Source: Lentibacillus persicus | Lineage (GTDB): Bacteria > Bacillota > Bacilli > Bacillales > Amphibacillaceae | Direction: 5' to 3' | Assembly: GCF_900112705.1 (NCBI RefSeq) | Contig: NZ_FOMR01000006.1 | Coordinates: forward strand, 159,329-223,328 | DNA length: 64,000 nt | Shown: piece after piece, positions 56,966 through 64,000 of the stretch | How the letters are laid out: the number at the start of each line of letters is the position of its first letter | Numbering within the stretch: the first letter of the stretch is position 1 | Notes under the pieces: model-generated | The model's database searches: none | Told to the model about the DNA's origin: nothing | The model's input: the letters and a program-made list of their open reading frames with translations, nothing else | Made by a program: the position numbers and the translations under genes

Positions 56966-57982
56966 TTAGAAGCCATGCTGAAGAATATTCTCCACTTCTT
57001 GCTTGATTTGCTCTTCAGAAATATCCTTCATGTAGTGTTTTTCATGAGTTAAACGTATGTTACCGGCTTTTTTTAAATAATGAATCCCCTGTTTCATATA
57101 TGATTTATACCGTGCATGCGTTTGATTGATTTCCGTTGCAAATCTTTCATCTGTCCCTGCTGCAACAAATTCATCATATAAATCGACAGTCATTTCGCCA
57201 TCCCGTTCAGGAAAAAATTCATGCGGATCGGTGCTGTCAAAAATACAGAAATCCAATTCACGAACAAGGACCATATCAATACTTTTCGGATCAAAACTGC
57301 AGTAATATAACTCCACATCGAAGCCGTGATTGGTGCAAGCAGCAGCAATTTTTTTCATGAACGTGGATTTCCCCGTCCCGGCCCGGCCTTTAATATAATA
57401 AACATGTTTTATGGGGTCGATCAGCTGCGGCACAACATTCACAACGCCATCCGCCGTATTCGTACCGAAAAGTCTCGTGTATGTGTGCGCATTTCTATTC
57501 TTTTCAGGAACATTATTAAGCAGATCATCAATAAATTTTTGCGAAAACGCATCGGCATGATCAAAATCCATTTGGTTAATGTAGATGTCTTCAAGGTCAT
57601 CGTGGATTTTCAAGCCCTCCGCAAAGCTGTCGTATGCGCGTTGTGTAAGGCGGTCTATGTCTTTACTATCCCGTTCTTCTTTAACCGGAAACGTTTCTGT
57701 CAGGTTTACCTTATCAGTAAATGTCGTTGCAATCCGCTTGTCTATAAAAGCGAGTGCCTTTTCACGGATGATAATGCCATCGCAGTAATCTTTTCCAAAT
57801 GAGCTTTCGAGTATTTCGATATTATTTACTTTATATCGATCAGCAATGTGTTTAATCATGGCCGTTTTCAGTTGGGCTGATGGATGCTGAAGCGCAATGA
57901 TTTGATTAATATGATGCAAATTTGTATCAAGGTGATTAACAAAACCTTCAGCCGTATTACCGGTTACATAGTACATTGGCAA
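56966..57982 (-). CDS. Duplicated P-loop ATPase-like protein (PRK06851 type), first P-loop degenerate
   Basis: About 338 residues in two homologous halves. The first begins VTGNTAEGFVNHLDTNLHHI, the second GTNTADGVVNVVPQLIDPIK. The second half has an intact Walker A, GRAGTGKST (about 199-207), and conserved DVELYYCSFDPKSIDMV. The matching segment of the first half reads LQHPSAQLKTAM, so its nucleotide site looks lost. The role of this family is unknown. The start is uncertain: I prefer TTG at 57982, 11 bases after AAAAGG; ATG at 57976 and the open end at 58039 are alternatives. Confidence 0.72.
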   Translation of the reverse strand: MPMYYVTGNTAEGFVNHLDTNLHHINQIIALQHPSAQLKTAMIKHIADRYKVNNIEILESSFGKDYCDGIIIREKALAFIDKRIATTFTDKVNLTETFPVKEERDSKDIDRLTQRAYDSFAEGLKIHDDLEDIYINQMDFDHADAFSQKFIDDLLNNVPEKNRNAHTYTRLFGTNTADGVVNVVPQLIDPIKHVYYIKGRAGTGKSTFMKKIAAACTNHGFDVELYYCSFDPKSIDMVLVRELDFCIFDSTDPHEFFPERDGEMTVDLYDEFVAAGTDERFATEINQTHARYKSYMKQGIHYLKKAGNIRLTHEKHYMKDISEEQIKQEVENILQHGF

Positions 57983-58126
57983 ACGGAACACATCCTTTTC
58001 GTAGAAAAAATCATAAGTTCGCCTAATTAGTTTATGCAAGGTCAGAAAGAATGTGTTAATGAATTGCCTTCTAGTATACTATTCCTTATAGCAGAATTTG
58101 GGAAGGTGCCAAATAAAAAAACAGAA

Positions 58127-58909
58127 TCAATACCATTCCTCACGCCGGTCCTGGAAAATCGGTATTCGCTTCCTGACTTCATCCACCTTATCAAAATCAA
58201 TTTCTGCAAGGATCATCTTCTCCTCATCATTGCCTTCTGTGATGACTTCACCCCAAGGATCCACCACAAGTGACATGCCTCCAAATTCATTGTTCGGGTC
58301 CGATCCTACCCGGTTACAGGCAACAACATAGCATTGATTTTCAATTGCACGGGCTCGCAGCAATGCACGCCAATGATCGATACGCGGTTTTGGCCACTCC
58401 GCGCTAACATACATAACTTTCGCCCCGTTCATTGCGGATTTGCGCATCCATTCCGGAAAGCGAATATCATAACAGATGAACCCTGCCGACTGAATACCAT
58501 CCAATTCAAAATCTGCCTCATCATGCCCCCCGACAAGGTGCAAATGCTCATCCATCAGCTGAAACAAATGAAGTTTACTGTATTTGTGAACAAGCTCACC
58601 ATTCTGATCGATCACCAGCATCGTATTTTTCATGCCGTCTTCACTCGCTTCGGACACGGATCCGCCAATGATTGTGACATTGTGCTGCTTAGCCAAATCA
58701 CTTAAAAATTCTGTTGTTGCATGGGCATCTTTATCAGCGAGAACATCAAATCGTTTTAAATCAAAACCTGTGTCCCAAAGCTCAGGCAGAACAACCATGT
58801 CTGCACCTGACTGAGCCGCATCCATGATCCACTTATTAACGCGGGCAAAGTTAACTTTCGGATCGCCATATGTGATATCCATCTGAATTAATGCAATTTT
58901 CTTTTTCAA
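58127..58909 (-). CDS. Carbon-nitrogen hydrolase (nitrilase superfamily, omega-amidase-like)
   Basis: Cytosolic amidase with the Glu-Lys-Cys triad: E43 (LPELWDTGFD), K112 (YSKLHLF) and C146 (GFICYDIRFPE). 260 residues. Similar to MtnU/YkrU and omega-amidases that hydrolyse alpha-keto-glutaramate or related amides; the exact substrate cannot be told. TTG start after GGAGGAG. Confidence 0.87.
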   Translation of the reverse strand: MKKKIALIQMDITYGDPKVNFARVNKWIMDAAQSGADMVVLPELWDTGFDLKRFDVLADKDAHATTEFLSDLAKQHNVTIIGGSVSEASEDGMKNTMLVIDQNGELVHKYSKLHLFQLMDEHLHLVGGHDEADFELDGIQSAGFICYDIRFPEWMRKSAMNGAKVMYVSAEWPKPRIDHWRALLRARAIENQCYVVACNRVGSDPNNEFGGMSLVVDPWGEVITEGNDEEKMILAEIDFDKVDEVRKRIPIFQDRREEWY

Positions 58910-59038
58910 AACGTCTCCTCCTATAGAATAAATTTTCTATCAAGACTCTATTATGATTGTAATATAAAAATATACAGATAACATCCATTTAGGGCAGAAT
59001 TTTATGTAAATCAACCATATACCAAACTGCCACATTAG

Positions 59039-59073
59039 AAAACCCATACGGCCAATGAACCGTATGGGTTTTT
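59039..59073 (-). terminator. Terminator after the DUF779 gene
   Basis: A 13-bp perfect stem (AAAACCCATACGG / CCGTATGGGTTTT) with T-run, 4 bases after the stop. Confidence 0.9.
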
Positions 59074-59076
59074 CAA

Positions 59077-59430
59077 TTATTTCAATGCTTCCCGTTCTTC
59101 TTCATCAAACACACGTGACCTTGTTAAAAACCGTTTTCCTTCCGGGCCTTCAAGTGAAAACATCCCACCGCGTCCGTCCACAGCGTCAATAATCAGCTGG
59201 GTATGCTTCCAGTATTCATATTGGTCTTTTGACATATAAAAAGGCGTCTCACCGATTTCACCGAGCAATACGTCTGATTCCCCCACACGAAATTCACCAT
59301 TCGGATAGCACATTGGCGAACTGCCGTCACAGCAGCCGCCTGACTGATGGAACATAAGCGGCCCATGGGTTTCTTCCAGTGTTTTAATCAATTTCAGGGC
59401 TTCTTCTGTTGCGGTTACACGCTCAACCAT
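59077..59430 (-). CDS. DUF779 family protein, aldehyde dehydrogenase partner
   Basis: A 117-residue soluble protein with a conserved cysteine/histidine cluster, FHQSGGCCDGSSPMCYP (about residues 27-43), suggesting metal or redox binding. DUF779 genes usually follow acetaldehyde/aldehyde dehydrogenase genes of the AcoD/AldA type, as here (38-base gap). Molecular role unknown. Confidence 0.85.
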   Translation of the reverse strand: MVERVTATEEALKLIKTLEETHGPLMFHQSGGCCDGSSPMCYPNGEFRVGESDVLLGEIGETPFYMSKDQYEYWKHTQLIIDAVDGRGGMFSLEGPEGKRFLTRSRVFDEEEREALK

Positions 59431-59468
59431 TTGTCACACCCTTTCAAATGAAACGTATTTGTAGTTCT

Positions 59469-60989
59469 TTAGAATAAACCGGCAGGGCTTTCGCCATAAC
59501 TGATTAACAGGTTCTTCGTCTGCTGGTAATGATCCAGCATCATTAAGTGATTCTCGCGCCCGATACCGGACTTTTTATAACCGCCAAATGCAGCGTGTGC
59601 CGGATACTGGTGGTAGCAATTCGTCCAGACCCGTCCAGCCTCAATTCCGCGGCCGAAACGATACGCTGTATTGATATTGCGTGTCCACACACCGGCTCCC
59701 AGTCCGTAAAGTGTGTCATTGGCAATTTCCATGGCCTCTTCGTCATCTTTAAACGTCGTTACAGCCAGCACAGGGCCAAAGATTTCCTCCTGAAAAACGC
59801 GCATTTTATTATCGCCTTTGAAAATGGTCGGTTCAATGTAATAGCCCTCTTCCATATCGCCGTCCAGTTTATTGACTCCCCCGCCGACAAGTACATCAGC
59901 ACCTTCTTGCTTACCAATATCGAGATAGGATTTAATCTTTTCCATTTGCTCCTGTGAAGCCTGAGCACCCATCATCGTTTCTGTATCCAACGGATGACCG
60001 ATATTGATTTCATTTACACGCTTAATTGCCCGCTCCATAAATTCATCATAAATCGACTCATGCACGAGCGCTCTTGACGGGCAAGTACAGACTTCACCCT
60101 GATTCAACGCGAACATGACCAGCCCTTCAATTGCCTTATCAAGAAAGCCATCATCTTTGTCCATGACATCGGAGAAAAAGATGTTTGGTGACTTGCCTCC
60201 CAGTTCTAATGTTACCGGAATAATATTTTCTGATGCGTATTGCATGATCAAACGACCTGTCGTTGTTTCGCCGGTAAACGCAATTTTTGAAATCCGGTTA
60301 TTCGAAGCAAGCGGTTTGCCGGCTTCAACTCCAAATCCGTTTACAATGTTCAGAACACCTGCCGGCAACAGATCCTTAATCAGGTCCAACAATACATGAA
60401 TAGAGGCAGGTGTCTGCTCAGCTGGTTTCAATACGACACAGTTACCGGCTGCCAGTGCGGGGGCCAATTTCCACGTTGCCATCAAAATCGGGAAGTTCCA
60501 AGGAATGATTTGGCCTACAACGCCAAGCGGCTCATGAAAATGATATGCAACGGTATCATTATCGATTTGACTGATGCCGCCTTCCTGTGCCCGAATGGCT
60601 CCCGCAAAGTAACGGAAATGGTCTACGGCAAGCGGTATATCCGCTGCAAGCCCTTCTCTCACTGCTTTTCCATTATCCCACGTTTCAGCCACTGCAAGCG
60701 TTTCAAGATTTTCTTCCATACGATCGGCAATTTTATTTAAAATATTTGCCCGTTCTGCCACAGCTGTACTGCCCCAGGCATCTTTTGCCGCATAGCCGGC
60801 GTCAACGGCTGCTTCCACATCTTCTTTTGTAGACCTTGCTATTTCACAAAACACTTTTCCGGTGACAGGACTGACATTCTCAAAATATTTTCCGTTTGCC
60901 GGCGGCCGGTACTCACCCCCGATATAATTATCATAGCGCTTCGCAAAATTAACTTTTGCACCTTCTGTGTTTGGATTTGCGTATTTCAT
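59469..60989 (-). CDS. NAD-dependent aldehyde dehydrogenase (AcoD/AldA-like)
   Basis: A 506-residue aldehyde dehydrogenase. Catalytic C301 ([11 protein letters not shown]), general base E262 (LELGGKSPN), N165 (IIPWNFP) and cofactor-binding FTGETTTG near 238-245. The N-terminus ([12 protein letters not shown]) and the DUF779 partner point to the acetaldehyde/propionaldehyde oxidising group. GGGGAGG precedes the ATG. A perfect cre site lies in its leader, so it is likely glucose-repressed. Confidence 0.92.
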   Translation of the reverse strand: MKYANPNTEGAKVNFAKRYDNYIGGEYRPPANGKYFENVSPVTGKVFCEIARSTKEDVEAAVDAGYAAKDAWGSTAVAERANILNKIADRMEENLETLAVAETWDNGKAVREGLAADIPLAVDHFRYFAGAIRAQEGGISQIDNDTVAYHFHEPLGVVGQIIPWNFPILMATWKLAPALAAGNCVVLKPAEQTPASIHVLLDLIKDLLPAGVLNIVNGFGVEAGKPLASNNRISKIAFTGETTTGRLIMQYASENIIPVTLELGGKSPNIFFSDVMDKDDGFLDKAIEGLVMFALNQGEVCTCPSRALVHESIYDEFMERAIKRVNEINIGHPLDTETMMGAQASQEQMEKIKSYLDIGKQEGADVLVGGGVNKLDGDMEEGYYIEPTIFKGDNKMRVFQEEIFGPVLAVTTFKDDEEAMEIANDTLYGLGAGVWTRNINTAYRFGRGIEAGRVWTNCYHQYPAHAAFGGYKKSGIGRENHLMMLDHYQQTKNLLISYGESPAGLF

Positions 60990-61010
60990 CCACTGTTCCT
61001 CCCCTATATT

Positions 61011-61024
61011 TGTAATCGCTTACA
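61011..61024 (-). promoter_or_regulatory. CcpA cre site in the aldehyde dehydrogenase leader
   Basis: TGTAATCGCTTACA fits TGWAANCGNTNWCA at every position. It is about 30-40 bases downstream of the predicted transcription start, a roadblock position. Confidence 0.78.
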
Positions 61025-61060
61025 AAACTGATGGCAATTCTGGCTGAACTCTCTGTTTCT

Positions 61061-61089
61061 ATTATAATTAAATTTCTGAATAGTTACAA
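61061..61089 (-). promoter_or_regulatory. Aldehyde dehydrogenase promoter
   Basis: Minus strand TTGTAA-N17-TATAAT, 72 bases before the ATG. Confidence 0.72.
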
Positions 61090-61111
61090 CTGATTTAACC
61101 GGCAAAAATTA

Positions 61112-61138
61112 AAGCCGTCCGATTTAATAAGACGGCTT
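61112..61138 (-). terminator. Terminator of the YdjO-like gene
   Basis: An 8-bp stem (AAGCCGTC / GACGGCTT) followed by TTAATTTTTG on the minus strand. Confidence 0.7.
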
Positions 61139-61210
61139 CAGCATACTTTACAATTACCTCAGGCAGACATTCATCCGACTGAATCTTTGTTGTGACACTA
61201 AAAATTTATT

Positions 61211-61396
61211 TTATTGATCCACTTCCGGGAGAACGCGCACTTCTTTTTCCATTGATGATTTGCATAACGGACACTCAGGCTCCGCATTAAAACTGAATGA
61301 TTCCCGCATCCAGCCTGCACAATCATCACTTGTACATGCCCATACATTTGTCTCCACTTCTGGTACAGGTTGTTTTGGTCCTCGGGAAAACGACAT
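61211..61396 (-). CDS. YdjO-like cold-inducible zinc-ribbon protein
   Basis: A 61-residue protein with four cysteines in WACTSDDCAGWMRESF and ECPLCKSSM, forming a zinc-ribbon-like pattern as in B. subtilis YdjO. YdjO-type proteins are cold-induced; the mechanism is unknown. Start set at 61396 (AAAGGGGATG upstream) rather than the open end at 61480. Confidence 0.82.
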   Translation of the reverse strand: MSFSRGPKQPVPEVETNVWACTSDDCAGWMRESFSFNAEPECPLCKSSMEKEVRVLPEVDQ

Positions 61397-61529
61397 AACA
61401 GCATCCCCTTTCGTGATATTCTTCCTATCATACGCCTTTCCCATACAATTGTAAAATTTATGCAGCGCTTTTGGTCTCACGATATAGTATATGATTTAGA
61501 GCACGATCTAGAAGCTGATAATCCAGGTG

Positions 61530-62258
61530 TTAAAGGACAAATTTCTCAATCGCTTTACCGACACCATCTTCCGCATTTGTCGACGTTACGTGATCGGCAA
61601 CTTTTTTAATCGCTTCTTGAGCATTGCCCATTGCTACACCGATTCCTGCTTCCTGAATCATCTTAATATCATTTAAACTGTCACCTGCTGCCATGACATT
61701 TTCCATCGTAATGCCGATTTCATGACAGACACTACGAAGGGCACTTGCTTTGCTGACACCTTTTGGGTTTACTTCGATATTCGTCGGAAGCGAGTTTGTC
61801 AATTCCAAATCATCATAATAAGAAAGTTCTTTTACAATTTCATCCAGCTTATTCGCATCAAGCGAATTACAGCCGATTTTGAGCCATTCATGAGCCGAAA
61901 AATCGTCAGGCGCCTCATCAAACCACACGCGGTCTGTCGAAACGCTCCAAGTAACCAGTCCCCTGTCTTTAGCCAACTCCCACACCAACTTAATACGCTC
62001 GGGATCAAGCAAATGACGCTCTTTTAATTCTTTATCAATTGTCCATATTTCACCGCCGTTTGACGTTACCAAATATGATGACAAATTCAGTGATTCGGCA
62101 TATGGATAACACGTGCCAAGCCACCTGCCTGTACTCAGAACAATATGAACCCCCTGTTTCTGCGCCTGGGCAATTTTTTCCCTGGTAAACGCTGTAACGA
62201 TTTCTTCATTGTTCAGCAGTGTTCCATCCATATCCAACGCAACTAATTTAATATCCAT
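61530..62258 (-). CDS. HAD-IIB (Cof-type) sugar phosphatase-like hydrolase
   Basis: A 242-residue HAD hydrolase with ALDMDGTLLN near residues 7-16, VLSTGR (motif II), a lysine in GVSKASAL (motif III) and MAAGDSLNDIKM (motif IV), plus an IIB cap domain. Likely a phosphatase of sugar phosphates or flavin-type substrates; specificity unknown. Single gene behind AGAGAGG. Confidence 0.88.
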   Translation of the reverse strand: MDIKLVALDMDGTLLNNEEIVTAFTREKIAQAQKQGVHIVLSTGRWLGTCYPYAESLNLSSYLVTSNGGEIWTIDKELKERHLLDPERIKLVWELAKDRGLVTWSVSTDRVWFDEAPDDFSAHEWLKIGCNSLDANKLDEIVKELSYYDDLELTNSLPTNIEVNPKGVSKASALRSVCHEIGITMENVMAAGDSLNDIKMIQEAGIGVAMGNAQEAIKKVADHVTSTNAEDGVGKAIEKFVL

Positions 62259-62397
62259 ACAAATACCTCTCTTTGTTACACCATCCTAAATGGCAGTCCA
62301 TCATCTCACGTCAGTATAATATATTTCGGGGTCCTAAGCAATCAAATGGCCATGTAGACAGCACTATTAAGGGGATAGAAGATTATTAATGGAAATT

Positions 62398-62438
62398 AAA
62401 AAAGACTGCCCTGACAATGGATGCCAGAACAGTCTTTT
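62398..62438 (-). terminator. Terminator of fdhA
   Basis: Stem AAAAGACTG / CAGTCTTTT with an additional inner CTGGCA/TGTCAG pairing, flanked by A and T runs, 28 bases after the fdhA stop. Confidence 0.78.
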
Positions 62439-62465
62439 AATAATAATTATAACATTAAAGAGGTA

Positions 62466-63686
62466 TTAGCCTTTTAATGTGCCATGCGGGTCTATAACAA
62501 ATTTCTTTGCAGCGCCACTGTCAAAATCTGCATACCCTTCCGGTGCCTCATCGAGTGAAATAACCGTTGCGTTCACAACATTGGCAATATCAGCTTTTCC
62601 ATTCAGGATAGCATTCATGAGCTGACGCTGATATTTCATCGCCGGCGTTTGGCCTGTGGTAAAGGAATGTGCTTTGGACCATCCAAGTCCAAACCGAACC
62701 TTCAGCGACCCTTGTTTGGCCTCCTCATCTTTAGCCCCGGGATCATCTGTCACATACAGACCCGGTATGCCGAATTGACCGCCTGCTTCCACCACATCCA
62801 TCATCGTGTTCAAAACAGTAGCCGGCGCATCTTTATGATCCGTCCCATGACCGTATGCTTCGAAACCAACTGCATCAATGGCGCAGTCGACTTCAGGAAC
62901 ACCGAGGATTTGTTCAATTTGCTCACCTGGATCGTCGTGCTCCATTAAGTTAATCGTTTCACAGCCAAAGCTTCTTGCTTGTTTCAAACGTTCTTCTTTC
63001 AAGTCACCAACAATCACAACCGCTGCACCAAGCAATTGAGCAGAATGTGCCGCAGCCAATCCAACCGGACCCGCACCGGCAACATAAACGGTGGAGCCAG
63101 TCGTAACGCCCGCCGTTACCGCGCCATGATAACCAGTTGGAAAAATGTCTGACAACATTGTAAGATCAAGAATTTTATCCATCGCTTTATCTTTATCAGG
63201 AAATTTCAAAAGTTGAAAATCAGCATACGGTACCATGACATATTCGGACTGGCCGCCGACCCAGCCGCCCATATCAACATAGCCATAAGCACCACCCGGT
63301 CTTTCCGGATTAACGTTTAAACAAATATGTGTATCTTGACGCTGACACATTTTACAGCGACCACAAGCCACATTAAATGGGACAGAAACAATATCTCCTT
63401 TCTTGATAAACTCAACATCGCGCCCTGTTTCGATGACTTCACCCGTGATTTCATGCCCCAGCACCATACCTGCAGGAGCTGTCGTACGGCCGCGAACCAT
63501 GTGCTGATCACTGCCGCATATGTTCGTAACGATGTTTTTCAGTATCACGCCATGCTCACATTTCCGACCCACATTTGACTTGGGGACACCCGGGCCATCA
63601 TGCAACACCAAATCCGGATACGCAATATCCTACACTTCCACATTTCCTTCACCCGTGTACACGACACCCCTGTTACTTGCCAACAT
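62466..63686 (-). pseudogene. fdhA: Glutathione-independent formaldehyde dehydrogenase FdhA, interrupted by an amber codon
   Basis: Zinc- and NAD-dependent dehydrogenase of the Pseudomonas putida FdhA type. NICGSDQHMVRGRTT, LGHEITGEV, the structural zinc cluster CGRCKMCQRQDTHIC, GAGPVGLAA and the C-terminal FDSGAAKKFVIDP are intact. A proper start (ATG 63686 after AGGGAGG) encodes MLASNRGVVYTGEGNVEV. Codon 19 is then TAG (63632-63630) where relatives have CAG (Gln). The frame continues unchanged to 62466, so one C-to-T change explains it. The downstream open part (63611-62466) has no ribosome binding site. Full length would be 406 residues. Confidence 0.85.
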
Positions 63687-63746
63687 AAAACCTCCCTCTA
63701 TAAATAAATGATTTTCTTCCAATTACTCCAAATTACTTTGATTTTC

Positions 63747-64000
63747 TCAGGGGTTTGATTGAAGCTCCCTCATCGATTTCATTGCATCCATTTCATTTCG
63801 GAATTTTCCGATGCAATGGAGGATAACGACCCGGACCTTCCCAGGAAGGTGATGGAAAATTTTACTATAATCGCGCGTTTTTCCATCTCCACAGAACTCA
63901 TGGTCGCTGACCCTCCCATGTCTCTCAGGATTGTATCCAAACATTCCTTCGTCCGGCATATCCATGAGGTGGAGGCCGAAAATGCTCCTTTGCAGGGTCT
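63747..64000 (-). CDS. Partial reading frame at the right edge, unidentified
   Basis: A minus-strand frame runs from the window edge to TGA at 63747 (84 codons; contains FGYNPERHGRVSDHEFCGDG and ends ELQSNP). I do not recognise it. A plus-strand frame over the same bases (from about 63800, MEDNDPDLPRKVMENF...) is also open to the edge, so the coding strand is not settled. It may be the end of a neighbouring gene or part of an insertion sequence. Confidence 0.3.
   Translation of the reverse strand, partial: TLQRSIFGLHLMDMPDEGMFGYNPERHGRVSDHEFCGDGKTRDYSKIFHHLPGKVRVVILHCIGKFRNEMDAMKSMRELQSNP

Overview
The window looks like chromosomal DNA of a motile, spore-forming-type Bacillaceae bacterium (Bacillota). 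Gene order closely follows the Bacillus subtilis block hprK-lgt / uvrBA / minJ-ctpB-ftsEX-cccB / prfB-secA-hpf / flagellar-comF-degSU. The acidic protein composition and repeat types suggest a moderately halophilic relative of Lentibacillus, Virgibacillus or Oceanobacillus; this genus-level guess is inference. Nearly all genes are on the minus strand.

Layout: 1-2.8 kb glycerol catabolism (glpD cut by the left edge, glpK). 3-8.4 kb pncB, then yvoF-ppaX-yvoD-lgt-hprK. 8.8-10.6 kb yvlDC and the bacillithiol pair bshB2/yojF, split by a structured repeat. 10.8-15.8 kb SOS-type uvrBA. 16-19 kb a lipoprotein and the ykoN/ykoQ/ykoP group. 19.2-23.2 kb a denitrification cluster: copper nitrite reductase NirK, a B-family heme-copper NO reductase-like subunit I (broken by a frameshift), its CuA subunit II and a small membrane protein. 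The nirK and reductase transcription units each carry a good Fnr-type box. 23.4-30.8 kb minJ, ctpB, an M23 hydrolase, ftsX, ftsE and cccB. 31-36.3 kb prfB (with its programmed frameshift), secA, hpf and a small orphan gene. 36.4-45.7 kb late flagellar genes and comFA/comFC. 45.8-49.5 kb degV, degU, degS, yvyE. 49.6-51.5 kb nagBA. 51.6-56.5 kb vanZ, sinR, sinI, an LCP protein and a class B PBP. 56.5-63.7 kb a P-loop protein, a nitrilase, an aldehyde dehydrogenase with its DUF779 partner, small genes and an fdhA gene interrupted by an amber codon.

Most notable: (i) a class I cyclic-di-GMP riboswitch directly in front of an unlisted 42-aa sinI gene, which would couple c-di-GMP to the SinI/SinR biofilm-motility switch; (ii) the NO reductase-like subunit I split exactly at a U UUU UUC heptamer followed by UGA, so a -1 shift restores the full protein; (iii) a family of mobile, structured intergenic repeats (four loci) with inverted-repeat ends and exchangeable cores. 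The window brings together regulators of lifestyle (DegSU, SinIR, CsrA/FliW, FlgM, HPr kinase, c-di-GMP) with the motility and competence genes they normally control.
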